A stretch of DNA of 64,000 nt, from the NCBI GenBank assembly GCA_014871385.1, contig CM026426.1, positions 91,841,948-91,905,947 on the forward strand. The letters run 5' to 3'. The position numbers and the translations under genes were made by a program. Position 1 is the first letter of the stretch; each line of letters begins with the position of its first letter. A model generated the notes under the pieces. That model made no database searches, was not told the DNA's origin, and worked only from the letters and a program-made list of their open reading frames with translations. Of this stretch, positions 43,669 to 56,406 are shown piece after piece. This stretch comes from Ceratodon purpureus (taxonomy: Eukaryota; Streptophyta; Bryopsida; Pseudoditrichales; Ditrichaceae).

Positions 43669-46585
43669 TTAAAAGTCATTGTCCTCAATGACAAAGTCTA
43701 GATAATCCCTTCTGAAATCAACTTCTCTCTCCCAAGAAGCTTCTTCTTCCGAATAATCCTTCCACTTCACATAGAGTCTACGGAATGTCTTATTCCTCAG
43801 ATTCTGATTCTCCACCTTCAAAATCACTCAGGTTAAGCAAGTAGTTCTCCCTCAGGAGCAGTTTTTGGAAGATCAGGCAAAACATGACTAGGATCAGATA
43901 CATACTTCCTCAACAAACTCACATGAAATACATCATGTATCTGCCAATCCTCAGGCAACCTCAGTTTATAAGCAACTTGTCCTATTCTCTCAATAATTTC
44001 AAAAGGACCACAAAACGGAGGTGATAACTTCCTTGACTTACCAAGCTTGAGTCCAGATATTTTTGGAGCTACCTTCAAAAATACCTTATCACCCACTTCA
44101 AATTCACAAAAGATTCTTTTTCCATTAGCATAGTGTTTAGCTCTATCCTCAGCACTCTTCATAGCCAACTTTGCCAACTCTCTAATTTCATTTATTTCCT
44201 TAATAATTTCATTAATGCTTTCAAATCTAGTAGCAGGAGTAGAGAGTGTTATAGGAATTCTACATTCTTGACCATATAAAACATAGAATGGACTTACCCC
44301 AATACTACTATGAATATGATCATTGTAAGCAAATTCAGTCAAGTGCAACCACTTATCCCATGAGTGTTGTTTCTTACCAACATACATTCTCAACATATCT
44401 TCAAGAGTCCTCTTAGTTCTTTCAGTTTGTCCATCATTCTCAAGATGATATGCAGTACTCAGCTTAATTTTGGTCCCACACAATTTGAAAAGTGTGGTCC
44501 AAAATTCACTCACAAATTTACGATCTCTATCACTTATAATCTCACACGGAATTCCATGGTGTTTGAAGATCTCTCTCATAAATAACTCAGCTACCCCATA
44601 AGCAGTTACAGTAGTAACTGTAAGAATAAAATGAGCTATCTTAGTGAGTCTATCTACAACCACCATGATGCTATCAAAGTTACTTCGAGTCTTAGGCAAT
44701 CCAACAATAAAATCCATATTGACTGATTCAAATTTCAAGTTAGGAACACTAAGAGGTTGCAAAAATCCAAGGCTCTTCACTTGTTCAGACTTAGAGACTT
44801 GACATTTCAAACATCTTTCAACATATTCTTTGACATCCTTTTTCATTCCTGGCCAGTAATAATGACGCTTGACTGCCATATAGGTCTTCTGAAAACCTGG
44901 ATGGCCTGCTATTAGAATATCATGAAGGTTATTCATAATATTGAGTCTATATTCCCCAGCCTTGGGAATATAGACTCTGCCCTTATAATATAAAACTTCA
45001 TCTTTCAATTCAAAAGAGTTAAACTTATCTATTTCATTCACAATTCTAGCTTCCTTAGACAGACTTTCAAATTGAATTTTAAAGAAATCATCATTAGGAT
45101 AATGCAATTTGATTTCATCCATCAGAGAATTTCTGATGCATGAAATAGCATTTGCTAGCGGTCTTCTAGAAAGAGCATCACCCACCACATTTTCCTTACC
45201 TTTAACATATTCAATTTCAAAATCAAACTCTTCTAACAATTCCATCCACCTACACTGCCTTCTACTCAAATTCGATTGGGTTGATAAATATTTCAAAGAC
45301 TGGTGATCGGTTTCTATCTTAAACCTTACTCCTAGTAAATAATGCCTCCAAACCTTCAAAGAATGAATGACTGCTAGTAGTCCTTCTCATGTACTAGATA
45401 ATTTAACTCAGCGGAATTCAATTTACGAGATTCATATGCAACTATCTTTCTATCTTGCATCAAAACCGCACCAATAGCTAAATTGCTAGCGTCGGTACAC
45501 AATATTATGTTTCCTTTCAAGGGATCCATAATAGTCAAAACAGGAGTTTGGGTTAATACTGACTTCAAAGTCTGAAAACTCAAGTCACACTCAGCAGTCC
45601 AATCTATTCCATTACCCTTTCCTTTCAACAAATTGGTCATAGGAGCAGCTATTTTAGAAAATCCTTTGACATATCTTCTATAATAGCTTGCAAGACCTAG
45701 GAAACTTCTCACTTCACTCTTGTCTTTTGGTATTGGCCACTCAGCAACTACCTTGACCTTGCTAGGATCTACTAAGATTCCCTCATCAGAAACAATGTGA
45801 CCAAGAAATTCAATACGAGAGGTAAAGGAATCACACTTACTTAGCTTAGCATATAACTTATTCGCTCTCAGAATTTCAAAAACTTGTTTAAGATGTTTCT
45901 TATGTTCTTCAACATTTTTAGAATATATAAGAATATCATCCATAAATACTAACACAAATTTACCCAAAAGATCACGAAATAAGGAATTCATCAAAGTCAT
46001 AAACGTAGTAGGAGCATTTGTCAGTCCAAAAGGCATTACAACATACTCGTAATGACCTAAACGCAATCTGAAGCCTGTTTTCGGAATGTCAAATTCTTTA
46101 ATTCGAATTTGATGATAACCACTCTTCAAATCTATCTTGGAAAATATTTTTGATCCATGTCAGTGATCAAAAATATCATCAACACAGGGCAACGGAAACG
46201 TATTCTTGACAGTGAGTTTATTAAGACCACGATAATCTACACATAATCTTAATGATCCATCTTTCTTCTTAACAAAGAGGACCGGGGCACCCCAAGGTGA
46301 TTTGCTAGGTCTAATGTAACCTTTGTTCAACAAATCTTTCAATTGATTCTCCAACTCAACATTTTGAGTTAGAGAATGACGATAGGGTGCCCTAGCAATA
46401 GGAGCGGCATCGACAATTAAATCTATAGCGTGATCAACATCTCTCCTAGGTGGCAATTCCGTCAACTCTTCAGGAAATATATCTTTAAATTCATCCAAGA
46501 ATTCATTCACTCTTTTGTTATCCTTACTTTCATCCTCAACTTCACTGACATGTATTAGAAATACTTCGCAATTTTTCCTAATACA
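43669..46585 (-). pseudogene. Gypsy pol: RT, RNase H, integrase, chromodomain
   Basis: The frame continues from gag. RT is split by a TGA after DDIFDH (46157-46159), then resumes HGSKIFSKIDLKSGYHQIR; the active site is VLVFMDDILIYS. RNase H starts at CTDASNLAIGAVL. A one-base loss near 45373 separates NYLVHEKD from LAVIHSLKVWRHYL. Integrase has the zinc region (GHPGFQKTY, CLKCQVSK), MDFIVGLP, ISDRDRKFVSEFW and NDGQTERTKRTLEDMLRMY. After EGELLA a further shift leads to KTFRRLYVKWKDYSEEEASW and REVDFRRDYLDF, a chromodomain-like tail, placing it among chromoviruses. The final stop is at 43669-43671. Confidence 0.88.
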
Positions 46586-48172
46586 TCATTTCATTTGTAA
46601 ATGAGAAAGCATAGGGACCCTTGGTGAAGATCTCTTACCTCTTATGGTGAAAGATTCCCCGTTGTGAAGCTTTCCATGGACTGCTCCCTCCTTGCATGCA
46701 ATCCATGCGTCCACTTGCTTCAGCCACGCCATCCCCAATATCACCTCATATCGTGCTCCATTCCAAACTTCAAAGTCCACCTCAGTATCTACACCTTGAA
46801 TGTTCACAGGAACCTTCAACATGCAGTGAGTGATGGAACTAGTTTGGTTGTTTGGTAACAAAACTGAGCAAGGTTTGATAGGAACTAAGGGAAGTCCTAT
46901 CTTGTGAGCTAATGAAGTTGATATCATATTGTGAGTGCTACCAGAATCAATAAAAATCATAGTAGAGAAGGAAGAGTTTAGAAAGCCTTTGATTTGGAGC
47001 ACCGTTGGATCTTGCTCCTCTTCCATGTTCATAATAGCAGCTGAGACAGTTGGGACAATATCTTTGCTTGGCTCTCCATCAGATGTATCTTCATCTCCTT
47101 GCTCCACCTCCAAAGCTGTTGTCTTCCTTTTGGATGATGGACACTCAAAGCTTCGATGTCCAAACTTATGACACCTAAAGCAAAGACCTTTCTTCACATG
47201 CTCCTCCTGCTCTTCTTTGCTCAACATGACACCCCTCTGTCCTCGGTTGAACTTGGAACCTTGAGAGGGATTAGAACGTTGAGAGAACTTTGAAGACTTA
47301 AAGTTATTAGACCGATTGAACTCAGAGGACCTCTTTTCCAACAGACTCTTGTTCTTCTTTATCTTGCTATTAACCTCCCTCTCAAAGTTCAAAGCCAAAC
47401 CATAAGCATCATCTAGAGCCTTTGGATGATATGCATTGACTTTAAATCTAATTGAATCCTTTAAGTTACGAAGAAAGAACTCAACCCTATCACTTTCACC
47501 CCAATTGGAAAAATAGACAATATGTAAATCAAACTTTGACTTGTATTGGGTTACAGACAAACTTCCATGTTTCAAGTCATAGAGCCCTTGGCGCATGTCT
47601 TCTCCGTAATTCCCAGGAAGGAATTCTTGAAGAAACAAGTGCTTGAAAGTGCTCCAATTTGATAGAGGTTGAAGTCCACGATTCTCCCGGTCGTTCTTCA
47701 AATTATTGTACCACACACGAGCTTTGTTTTGAAGACAAATCACCATAGCCTTGATCTTGTCATCATCTTGGTAATCTGAAGTGAAGAAGTCCTCCAGCAT
47801 GCAAATAAAAGACTTGACCTCCTCCGGTTTGCAATTCCTTCCCCGAAAAGAAGGCTTGAAAGGATAATTCCTCAAGTCCTTCAAAACATCAACTCTTCTA
47901 GGACCAGGACCCCTCAACGTAGAAGTTGCAAGAGACTCTATCTCTCTTGACCTAACAGGTAAAGATGAAGGAGGGCGAGGAGTGTCTGAACGAACACCTC
48001 TAGGAAGAGGTGGAGCTCCAGATTGTACAGAATCCCCTCTCGGAAGAGGATGAGCTCCAGATTGAACAGAATCCAAACTTTCCCTCATGGCTCCCATCAC
48101 TCCTCTCATAATCCTCTCTTCCAAACCCGCAAGAGGATCAACTCTCCCTTCCAAACCCTGCAGAGGATCCAT
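46586..48172 (-). CDS. Gypsy gag and protease
   Basis: The start is taken at the ATG at 48172 (MDPLQGLEGRVDPLAGLEER), just inside the primer-binding site; the frame is open further into the LTR but that part is not gag. The retrotransposon gag region contains VKSFICMLEDFFTSDYQDDD, ARVWYNNLKNDRE and LFLQEFLPGNYGEDMRQGLY. A CCHC knuckle follows (CFRCHKFGHRSFEC). The aspartic protease has FIDSGSTHNMIS and VILGMAWLKQVDAWI. The frame ends at a TGA (46586-46588), after which pol continues in the same frame, so this stop is probably a mutation in a gag-pol polyprotein. Confidence 0.88.
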   Translation of the reverse strand: MDPLQGLEGRVDPLAGLEERIMRGVMGAMRESLDSVQSGAHPLPRGDSVQSGAPPLPRGVRSDTPRPPSSLPVRSREIESLATSTLRGPGPRRVDVLKDLRNYPFKPSFRGRNCKPEEVKSFICMLEDFFTSDYQDDDKIKAMVICLQNKARVWYNNLKNDRENRGLQPLSNWSTFKHLFLQEFLPGNYGEDMRQGLYDLKHGSLSVTQYKSKFDLHIVYFSNWGESDRVEFFLRNLKDSIRFKVNAYHPKALDDAYGLALNFEREVNSKIKKNKSLLEKRSSEFNRSNNFKSSKFSQRSNPSQGSKFNRGQRGVMLSKEEQEEHVKKGLCFRCHKFGHRSFECPSSKRKTTALEVEQGDEDTSDGEPSKDIVPTVSAAIMNMEEEQDPTVLQIKGFLNSSFSTMIFIDSGSTHNMISTSLAHKIGLPLVPIKPCSVLLPNNQTSSITHCMLKVPVNIQGVDTEVDFEVWNGARYEVILGMAWLKQVDAWIACKEGAVHGKLHNGESFTIRGKRSSPRVPMLSHLQMK

Positions 48173-48189
48173 ACTGCTCAGATACCAAT

Positions 48190-48943
48190 TGTAACAAACC
48201 TCCCAACAGGTTTGCCACCAACTCTCAAACAAAAAGACAAATAAGACAAGGGAAAGATAAAAACTCAATAAACTACAACAAAACTACAAAGATCAAAATA
48301 TATTGACTGAAGGCTCACCACCCAACCATAAAGAAGTGATCACCAGAGAAGTGTCTCACCATCTCACCCCCGAGCCTTTATATATGAATTCCTTCCCAAA
48401 AGGAACTACAGTCTATCTTAGGCTATGTCCCAGAGTCTAGCCTATTCATAGTTCATTCTATCTCCTTTACTCTTATATCTGGAGTAAAGGTAATCCACAA
48501 ATCCTTCTAGGTTCTTCTATGTCTTCAACTCAGAGACTCTTCTAGATCTTTCCATCTCCTTTACTCCTATATCTGGAGTAAAGATAATCCATAGATCATT
48601 CTAGATCCTTCTATCTCTTTAACTCAAAGACTCTTCTAGATCTTTACTCCTATATTTAGAGTAAAGCTAATTCACTACTATTAGTAGTCTAATTCTAGTG
48701 TACCTCATCTTGAGTTGTCTAACTCTTGTACACATGTTCTCAATCTTGGAATGGTCTGACTCCAATGCACTAAATATAGAGATGTCGAACTCCAGTGCAC
48801 ATGTTCTCAATCTGGAGTTGTCTGACTCCGGTCCATCCATCCTCAGCTGGGAGTTGTCTGACTCCATTCATCCTCTGCTTACACACTGTCTAATGTGATT
48901 AGAAGATTTCATTCATCCATCTATCAATGTAAGTTACCTTACA
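48190..48943 (-). repeat. 5' LTR of the gypsy element
   Basis: 754 bp, and matches the other LTR base for base over every stretch I compared. The TATATAAAGG box (minus strand, near 48377) is the likely promoter of the element. Confidence 0.9.
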
Positions 48944-49079
48944 AGTAAGGCCTAAAGTATAGCCAAAGAGAGGTAAAAAGCAATATGTACGTGGCCCTGA
49001 TGCGTCGGAAGCCCTGATGAAGGAGCACATTTCGTTGCCTAAGGGCATTTTAGCGTCCTCAAACATTGTGGCTCCTTCC

Positions 49080-49452
49080 ACCAACTTTGAAGATATAGAA
49101 CCAGGTATGCAAATTCAATATTTGAAATGATACGTATAATTTATTTTTTTCTCATGTTATAATTTACTCCTATGAAACGGAGTGAAACATATCAAGAAAC
49201 TCTTACTAATTAATAGAAACAGATGCACGTATATTAAACAATCACTAGATACACACTGTGCATAAAATTGCACTCCCTGATCTTCTTGTCCTGTTCCTAC
49301 ACCTTCAACTAGCTGCTCCCATGCACTCGTCTACACCGGTGACTCAAAACAACAAAGACATGCTAAACTGCAGAGTAATCGAGTAAGTCTGCTTCTCAGA
49401 TGAATCACTTAGAGGATGAAAATTAGTAACGAATGTTTCTATCCAAACAACA
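49080..49452 (-). repeat. Probable 3' LTR remnant of the truncated copia
   Basis: Just past the copia stop, a purine tract (AGTGGGAG) is followed on the minus strand by TGTTGTTTGG at 49452, a plausible LTR start. No second copy exists in the window, so the far border is a guess. Confidence 0.35.
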
Positions 49453-49540
49453 CTCCCACTAAACATGAGTTACACTGAAGCTACAAACAATACACAATGT
49501 ACTACACTCTGACTCCCTTTCAAGCCATGTCATGTAAACT

Positions 49541-51630
49541 CTAGTTCTCCTGAATCTCAAGTCCTGTTGTCATTCCCATTAAACTATGAAGTCTAATATT
49601 AGTGTCTCTTGGTACTCCTTTTGTTAGAAGATCTGTTGCCTGATGACGGGTATGAATTTAGCTAACTTCAACATCTTTTGCTTCGACACACTCTCGCACA
49701 TACCAAAATTGTATATCAATATGCTTCGTCCTTTTGTGATCAACTGGATTCTTGATAAATTGAATTGTTGATTGGTTATCGCAAAGAATTGTAGTTGGGC
49801 CCTTCTGTGGTACACCAATGTTGTTCAGTAGTCGCTTCAACCATGCAACCTCTCGGCTTGCTTCATTTGCTGCAATTAATTCTGACTCTGTAGTCGATTG
49901 AGCTAGACAGGGTTGTCTTCCCGAAGCCCATGCGATTGCTCCATGGCTCATAATTAAAACATATCCTGTTCTTGATTTCCTGTCAATGATGTCATTCCCA
50001 AAATCTTCATCACTGTATTCAAGTATTTTCAGATCTTTTCTAGGATCGCAATAATAGAGTATCCCCAGATGTATTGTGCCTTTCAGATAGCGGAAGATTC
50101 TTTTAACTGCTACCCAGTGAGATTTTCTTGGTCTCTTGTTCCATCGTGCAGCTTCACTTACCGCAAATGAAATATCTGGTCTCGATATAACGCTTGCATA
50201 CATCAAAGATCCGACAGCGTTACTGTATGGTACTGTTACTTCAACATCATGATCATCTTCTCCATCTTGTTCAACCAACAACTTACCTGGATCTGCCGGT
50301 GTGGCTACTGGATGAAAATTAGACATGCCAAACCTCTCAAGAATATCAATTATGTACCGTGATTGATTGATGAAGATTCTGTCTCTTGGATCACTCAATT
50401 TGACTTGAAATCCCACATAATAATTCATCTTCCCAGTCTTTCCTTCAAATTCTTGCTCTAGGTGTTGAATGATTTTGTTGATCTCCATTTTGTCCAAAGA
50501 ACACACCATTCCGTCATCAACATGAACTCCAACTATTGATTTCGTCTTCCCACCTGAATAGTAAACACATGCATCCGCTGAGCTTACTAGAAGATTATAC
50601 AGTCGTAGAAATTGATCAAATTTTTGGTTCCACTTAAGATCTGCTTGTTTCAACTCGTACAAACTTTTCTTCAGCATGTATACCATATTTCCTTCTTTCT
50701 CATACCCTTCAGCTTGTTGCATGTAGATTTCCTCATCCAAGTTACCATTCAAAAAAACTGTTGCTATATCGAACTGCACTATGTGCATCTTGTAAGCTGC
50801 CGCTATTGCAAACATGCTTCTCACAGAATCATGTTTTATCACTGGTGCATATGTTTCTTCACAATCGATCCTTGCCTTCTGTGAGTATCCCTTAGCCACT
50901 AATCTCGCCTTGAATCTTTCTATGTCTCCATTTGGTTGATACTTTACCTTACAAACCCACTTGCATTTTACAGTAGTTCTTCCCTTTGGTAATTGTACCA
51001 CATCCCATGTTCCATTTTTTATCAATGACTCAAACTCCTTATCCATAGCCTTCTTCCACTTGTGTGCTTCGGGTAATCTCATCGCCTCAGTATATGTCGT
51101 AGGTTCTTGCTTAATCCTTGCCTCATCGGTATTGACACTATATGCCTGTGAGTGAACAGTATCTTGTTCGACATCATCATTTGTCAATTGTCCAGTCATT
51201 TCGTATAGTTCCGTCAGCATACGAAATCTTGGAATCGAAGGTTCACTTTGATTGATGTCATTGGAATGTATCGAAGGTGTGTCACTGAGCACATTATCAA
51301 TATCATTATCTCCCACTGATAATTGCTCAGATTCTTCTTGACTCCCACCGATAAAATTATCAGGTTCATCTCCCAAAGGCTCACATCCAGATCTAACAGA
51401 GTCATAGCCCAGCTCGTTCTGATTTTGTACAGACTCCAAACGACCACATGCATGCTCTGCATGTCATGAACAGTTACAGGATCTACAGTGTTGGGTAAAG
51501 ATGTTGTAGCTGGATTTGTATCTGATTGCTCTACGGTGACAAATATTGGTCTGGCTACTGCACCAAACAAATGATCACTAAGGGTGATTGTAGACTCAGT
51601 CTCATCTTCTGCAATCTGGTTGAGATCCAC
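49541..51630 (-). pseudogene. 5'-truncated Ty1/copia pol (RT and RNase H)
   Basis: Minus strand. RT is well kept: HKWKKAMDKEFESLIKNGTW, VKCKWVCKVKYQPNGDIERF, ARLVAKGYSQKARIDCEETY, FDIATVFLNGNLDEEIYM and VGVHVDDGMV (active-site VDD). RNase H follows: YSDEDFGNDI, SRTGYVLIMSHGAIAWAS, LAQSTTESELIAANEA and LCDNQSTIQFIKNPVDHKRT. A TAA (49658-49660) interrupts VEVS-IHTRHQATDLLTKG before the natural stop at 49541. Near 51440 a frame change separates it from an upstream linker (MDLNQIAEDETESTIT). No integrase or gag is present and no 5' LTR was found, so the element is cut at about 51.65 kb. It is a different family from the copia at 34 kb. Confidence 0.85.
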
Positions 51631-51859
51631 AGGGCGTCTTTAGCAGGTTCCCACTCGACGCAGGTGGGAATGTTGGAGGTTTCCCACATGCATGAACAGT
51701 GTCAAGAGGGAATAAACCCTGTAATGACGAGGGCGCCATTTTGTGGCGTTTGGACAAACAGAAGGTGAACTGTAGGAAAGTTTTAAGAGCTTTTTCATTC
51801 ACTTTTTGTTTGTGTCCCTTGAATTGTGGATTAGGAATAGTTTCCAATTGACTTTGCAA

Positions 51860-54800
51860 TCATCACAGCCTTTGTCTTCATGTGAGAGAGAACTAAAGAT
51901 AAAAAACCGGAGGCCAAAATTTCCATTTTAGTGTATTTTGCTCCTTTCTCAAAATCTGAGATTTCTCCTTGAAAATGATGTTTTGGGAGTTTGAACCCAA
52001 CTAACAAAACAAAGGTGAGCTAGTCTAGTTTCTACTGCAATTGGAATTTTGGAAAATTTTGCGAAATTGAATATTTTATAAGAATTTGGGTGAATTTTTA
52101 ACCCCTAAAGGTTCAAGCAGTTTTTGGACCTCTAAAACCAAAAACTGTGATTTTTGACAACCTTGTAGAAGTTGGAGTATGATTCTTATTTTTTTACTTT
52201 TTTGGTACATCCAACCGTAAGATCTTGAACCTAACTACCTGAAATAATACCATGTCAAATTTCAACAGTTGGATCTAAACCATTTGTGAGATTATAACAT
52301 TCAAAGTTTATTGTTTTTTTTTTTTTTTTTTGGCTTTGAGCGAAAGGCATACTCTAAATGGTGCCAAAGGAGACTTGATGATTGTTACCCCAAACATTTT
52401 GCTCATATTTTTTTCCATGTAGGTGACTAAGTTGGGCACCTCCATGCAAAATTTTAGAGTCTCATTACACTTTTTTGACCTTCAAGCAAATTATTTTCTA
52501 GAAGAAGGTACAAAAACCACAATATGGGAAAACTTAAATAACGTCAAATGTTTTTAGTTTTTTTAAAAAATGAACAGTTAAAAGTTAAGTCTATTAGTTT
52601 TTAAATTATTGGAAAAAACAAATTTGAAAAATTCCTAATTCTCAAATTTTGGCAAATTTTGAAAGAAATAATTGTAAAATTACCAAGAACCGTGAACATT
52701 GTTTTTGTAATTTTTGGAGGCTGCCGTCATAAAATTGGTAAGCTTTTCGACAAAGGCCACTTCGGATTTTGAATAGTGAATTGGTTATGAACACACTTCC
52801 AAAACAAAATTCTAAAAAAACCTAATTTTAAACTGCCCGTTTTGGACTTGAAACCTAAAATTTCTAGAAGTAGGTTCTAAAAGTGAAATTTGGCTTTGCA
52901 AATTTTACCACATACACCTTGTGGTGTAGGGAGTATCTAGTAAATTTCTGAGGCAAAAATATTACTTTTAACCCCTTCATGCAGGCTGCCCAAAACAACC
53001 GAGAGCCATTTCAGATTTCCAGAATCTTTAGGGGTTAATGTCCTCTAAATTCTAATTACAGAAGTGCACGGTAAACAATTTCATACCATGATGTTTGTTT
53101 CTATAATCTGCATCCATGGTGGAATTCTCATAATTTTCAAACTAATTTTCGATTTGATATGAATTTTTCTTCACTTTTCATTAAAAATTTCTTATAATAA
53201 TCATTTTTAAAAAAAAATTAAAAAATAAAAATTGGTTAGGTGTAGAGGAAATGAACTCTCATCTGTGAAAAATAAACACAAAAAATTTCAAGCATTTCTT
53301 CTTGGAAATTGGCAACAAACTGGTTGTTTAACTATGAGGTTCTAAGGTAGCGGCTATAGGCCCAGGGTTTCAGGGTCAATTGACCCAAATCGCGTACCCC
53401 AGGGGCAGTGAGGCGCGGATGGCCATCTGGTACAGCCACTCTCAGTGACGGCATCCAACAGTAAGAGAATGGCATCCAACAGTAGGAGGCATACAACAGT
53501 AGGAGGCATCCAAGCTAGCATGTACAGTACACAGTTAACCTGATTTTAGGTTCTGGGTGTTTTTTTTGTTTGGAATGATTTCTAGTGGAAGGTGAATCTC
53601 TTATTTTACATACTAACTGGATCTTGGCACCAGCCAATAGTAGAAGCAATGTAAACTAGACCTTGGAATATCAAGTGCTTTAAGATTTGCCGAAGTTATA
53701 AAAAATAAATCAACCCCTAAAGGACAATGCGCCCACTAGGGGCGCATTTGGAGTTTGGGCATATACCTGTGACTTCAATTTGGATGGATATGTTTTGAAA
53801 TTTTTTGTGAATGTTTCTTGTTAAAAGGACTTTGAGGGAATCTAATTTTTTTTTTTTCATTTTGACATTTTTAAAAATATTTATGGAATCTGAGGTGAAA
53901 TCTGGTGCTCGGCGAGCAGTTTGGGCAGCCATGCTAAATATATCTGTTACCTTTGCCTCAAAGTAGTTTATTTTTGAAAATTTTCAAAGATGACAACATT
54001 AAGTATTTATAGAAGTTTTTTAGGAGTTTTCATTTTTTCACTTAAAAGGTGGACATCAATATTTACTTTGACCGTTTACGGTGAGACTTTATAAAATAAT
54101 GGAATTTCTAGACAAAAAAAAATGAATTAGCATTCTTTTGCATTTGACTCAATAAAAGTATTGTTTTCAACATGCTACTCTTGTTTTTTGTTTGTAATTT
54201 TTACTTCTTTTCAGAATTTTTTTTTGGATTCATGATTGGTTGATCTTTATCTGAAATTGAAGCTTTAAATCTATCCATTTTGAGCAATGGGATAAAAGTT
54301 ATGAGGGGATATACTTCTTGGGCAGTTTGGACAAAAGAATCTTTGAAGCTCATTTCTAAACTCAATTTTCAATATTTAGTTATGAAATAAAAAGCACTAG
54401 GTGAAGACTTCCAGGTACAACATTCTCACCGTTAAGACTGACATTTTACAATTCCATGTCAAACTTGTAAATGATTTTCTATTTTCTTCCATTTTGTACC
54501 TACTTCTAGTAATTATTTTATAAAAAAATTAATATGAGTTTTTTTTCTTACAAGATTTTATATTTGAAGACTTAACTCAATTGTTAACATGGCCTTGCCA
54601 TTCAATTAATTTCTAACCCATTCAAAAAGAATATATTAATTTCTAAAATCCAAATTTGTAACCAGAATCAATCCCTAAAAATCTTCTTTTGCAACTTTGA
54701 TCCTTATAATGTAAGAATCTAATGGTCATCTTGCTCTCAAATTTTGTGCTCACATGAAAAACCAAATTGGGTATTAGATCTTACAGTTAAATGATGAAAA

Positions 54801-55912
54801 AACTAAAAAAACATATTATTTCTTCTCCAACTTCCAAATGCTGCATTTTTCATGGTTTTTTGTGAGATTACAGTCAAGGAATTTCACGGGTCGATTGCCT
54901 CGCCACTCACGTAATTTTCACCCAACTCCCACCAAAATCCATTGTCTTGTTCAGTGAACGTAAGTTTTGGAAGATTTCACCCGCGTATTGTGGAAAGAAT
55001 TGACAACTGTAGAACTTTTTGGCATGAAGTACTTTTGAATTTTTGTCATCATGGTGTGAAAAAGTTCGGCATATGGAGTAATATGGGACGAACTTAATGT
55101 TAAGGGTGTGGATTGAAAGGGGTGTTAAATTTAACGACCCATCTTCTCTTGCCTTGCTACACTTAGTTTCTGTAGTCACCAATTGGGGAATGATCTTAAT
55201 AAGCTATTAAATTTTCTATTGAAAAAAATCATGAAAATCCTTCTTCAATTTTTAATTCAAGTATATCAATCAATTTCTTAATAGAGAAGAAGAAATATAC
55301 ACAAAGTAGATTTTCATTTCCAAAAAAATCTTTTCAAATTTCAAACACTGATAATATAGAAGATAATCATTGGGTACTTATATTTATTGAAGTAGTAATT
55401 GGATATTTCATACGATAAGAGCATTTGAAATGGATGTCTAAGAGTACCTTGTAAGTTTGCACTCCAAAATACATATGACATGGACATTGGCATGCAAATT
55501 TCGTAAAACGTGTTGCCAATTGCAATTGCATTTTCAAAAAGCCATGCTTCAGTACCTTGCCAAACAACTCGAAATTTATGCAAAGGCTTCAATGATATAT
55601 AAAACTTCTAAATGAATACTAAGAGAACTTCATAAAAACACAGACCAACAACATCTAGAATTTAATACGAATTTTGTTTCATTGAATATGTATTATAAGT
55701 TCTTTCTATCCCATAGAATTTGGCCCTAGAGAACCTACAAGACATATTGAATGGGACACATGGGATAATATATATATATATATAAAAATCATTTGTCAAA
55801 ATGTCTAACACATATGTTCTGAGAAAAAAATCTTACAATATCCAAACCGTGAGATACAAGCACAAAAGGAGCGCAAAATGATAAAAAACAAAGAATAAAA
55901 AAATTTAGACAA
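51860..55912. other. AT-rich gene-free tract
   Basis: About 4 kb without a supportable gene. There are long T or A runs (52316-52331 and others), and phrases such as ACCCCTAAAGG recur at several places (52101, 53030, 53710). A short tandem repeat of GGCATCCAACAGTA type lies at 53438-53514. The even decay and lack of domains suggest very old transposon DNA; I cannot name a family. Confidence 0.45.
53438..53514. repeat. Short tandem repeat GGCATCCAACAGTAGGA
   Basis: Four imperfect units of 17-21 bp in a row, in a small island of higher GC. Confidence 0.65.
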
Positions 55913-55925
55913 TAGCTTTTCTAGA

Positions 55926-56297
55926 GAGAGAGAGAAACTCGGGCCGAAGGCCCACGTGAATGAAGTGTTTGTTGGGGATAGTGATACTAAGTATGCCACC
56001 AGGACCTACAGAGTGCATGCTACCCTTGCTGCCTCCTTTCGAAGGTAAACACTATAACTACCTAGCCTAGAGCTAAGTACTACCATTAGGAAGAACAGAC
56101 ATGTTCTCCACCCCTAGGACATTTTAAAGGGTACCCTTACAACAAGGTCAAGAGACCCCCCACCAAGATTGGGTGGATCAATGATGGTAAAGCCCCGAGC
56201 AGCATTGGGATTCAAACCTTGGTCATCCCAGAGGGATGCTAAGAGCCTACCCAACCACTACCCGAAGGCCCTATGGTAGTTTAAAGTCATTCCGGAC
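55926..56297 (-). mobile_element. tRNA-derived SINE with 13-bp target duplication
   Basis: On the minus strand the head carries a B-box-like GGTTTGAATCC (RNA polymerase III promoter consensus GGTTCRANYCC) and, about 40 nt earlier, an A-box-like TAGTGGTTGGGTAGG. The 3' tail ends in a (TC)n stretch. Both sides are flanked by the same 13 bp, TAGCTTTTCTAGA (55913-55925 and 56298-56310). This is the target duplication expected for LINE-assisted insertion. Length is 372 bp with no open frame. The A box is imperfect. Confidence 0.75.
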
Positions 56298-56310
56298 TAG
56301 CTTTTCTAGA

Positions 56311-56375
56311 AGGATATTTGGTAACCCCTTCATTAAATTGCATAGGAGGCAATTATTGATGTTGAAAAAGAAAGG

Positions 56376-56406
<31 letters not shown>

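Larger units (their letters stand above)
42901..48943 (-). mobile_element. Ty3/gypsy chromovirus LTR retrotransposon
   Basis: The element is on the minus strand. The LTRs are 42901-43654 (3') and 48190-48943 (5'), 754 bp each and nearly identical; a visible difference is at the outermost bases (TTTCA versus TTACA). The target duplication is AGTAG/AGTAA (42896-42900, 48944-48948), with one mismatch. The primer-binding site next to the 5' LTR reads TTGGTATCTGAGC, similar to initiator tRNA-Met, and the purine tract GGAAGGGGAGGAT abuts the 3' LTR. Order is gag, protease, RT, RNase H, integrase, chromodomain. Two in-frame TGA codons and two frameshifts disable it. Total size is 6043 bp. Confidence 0.93.
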
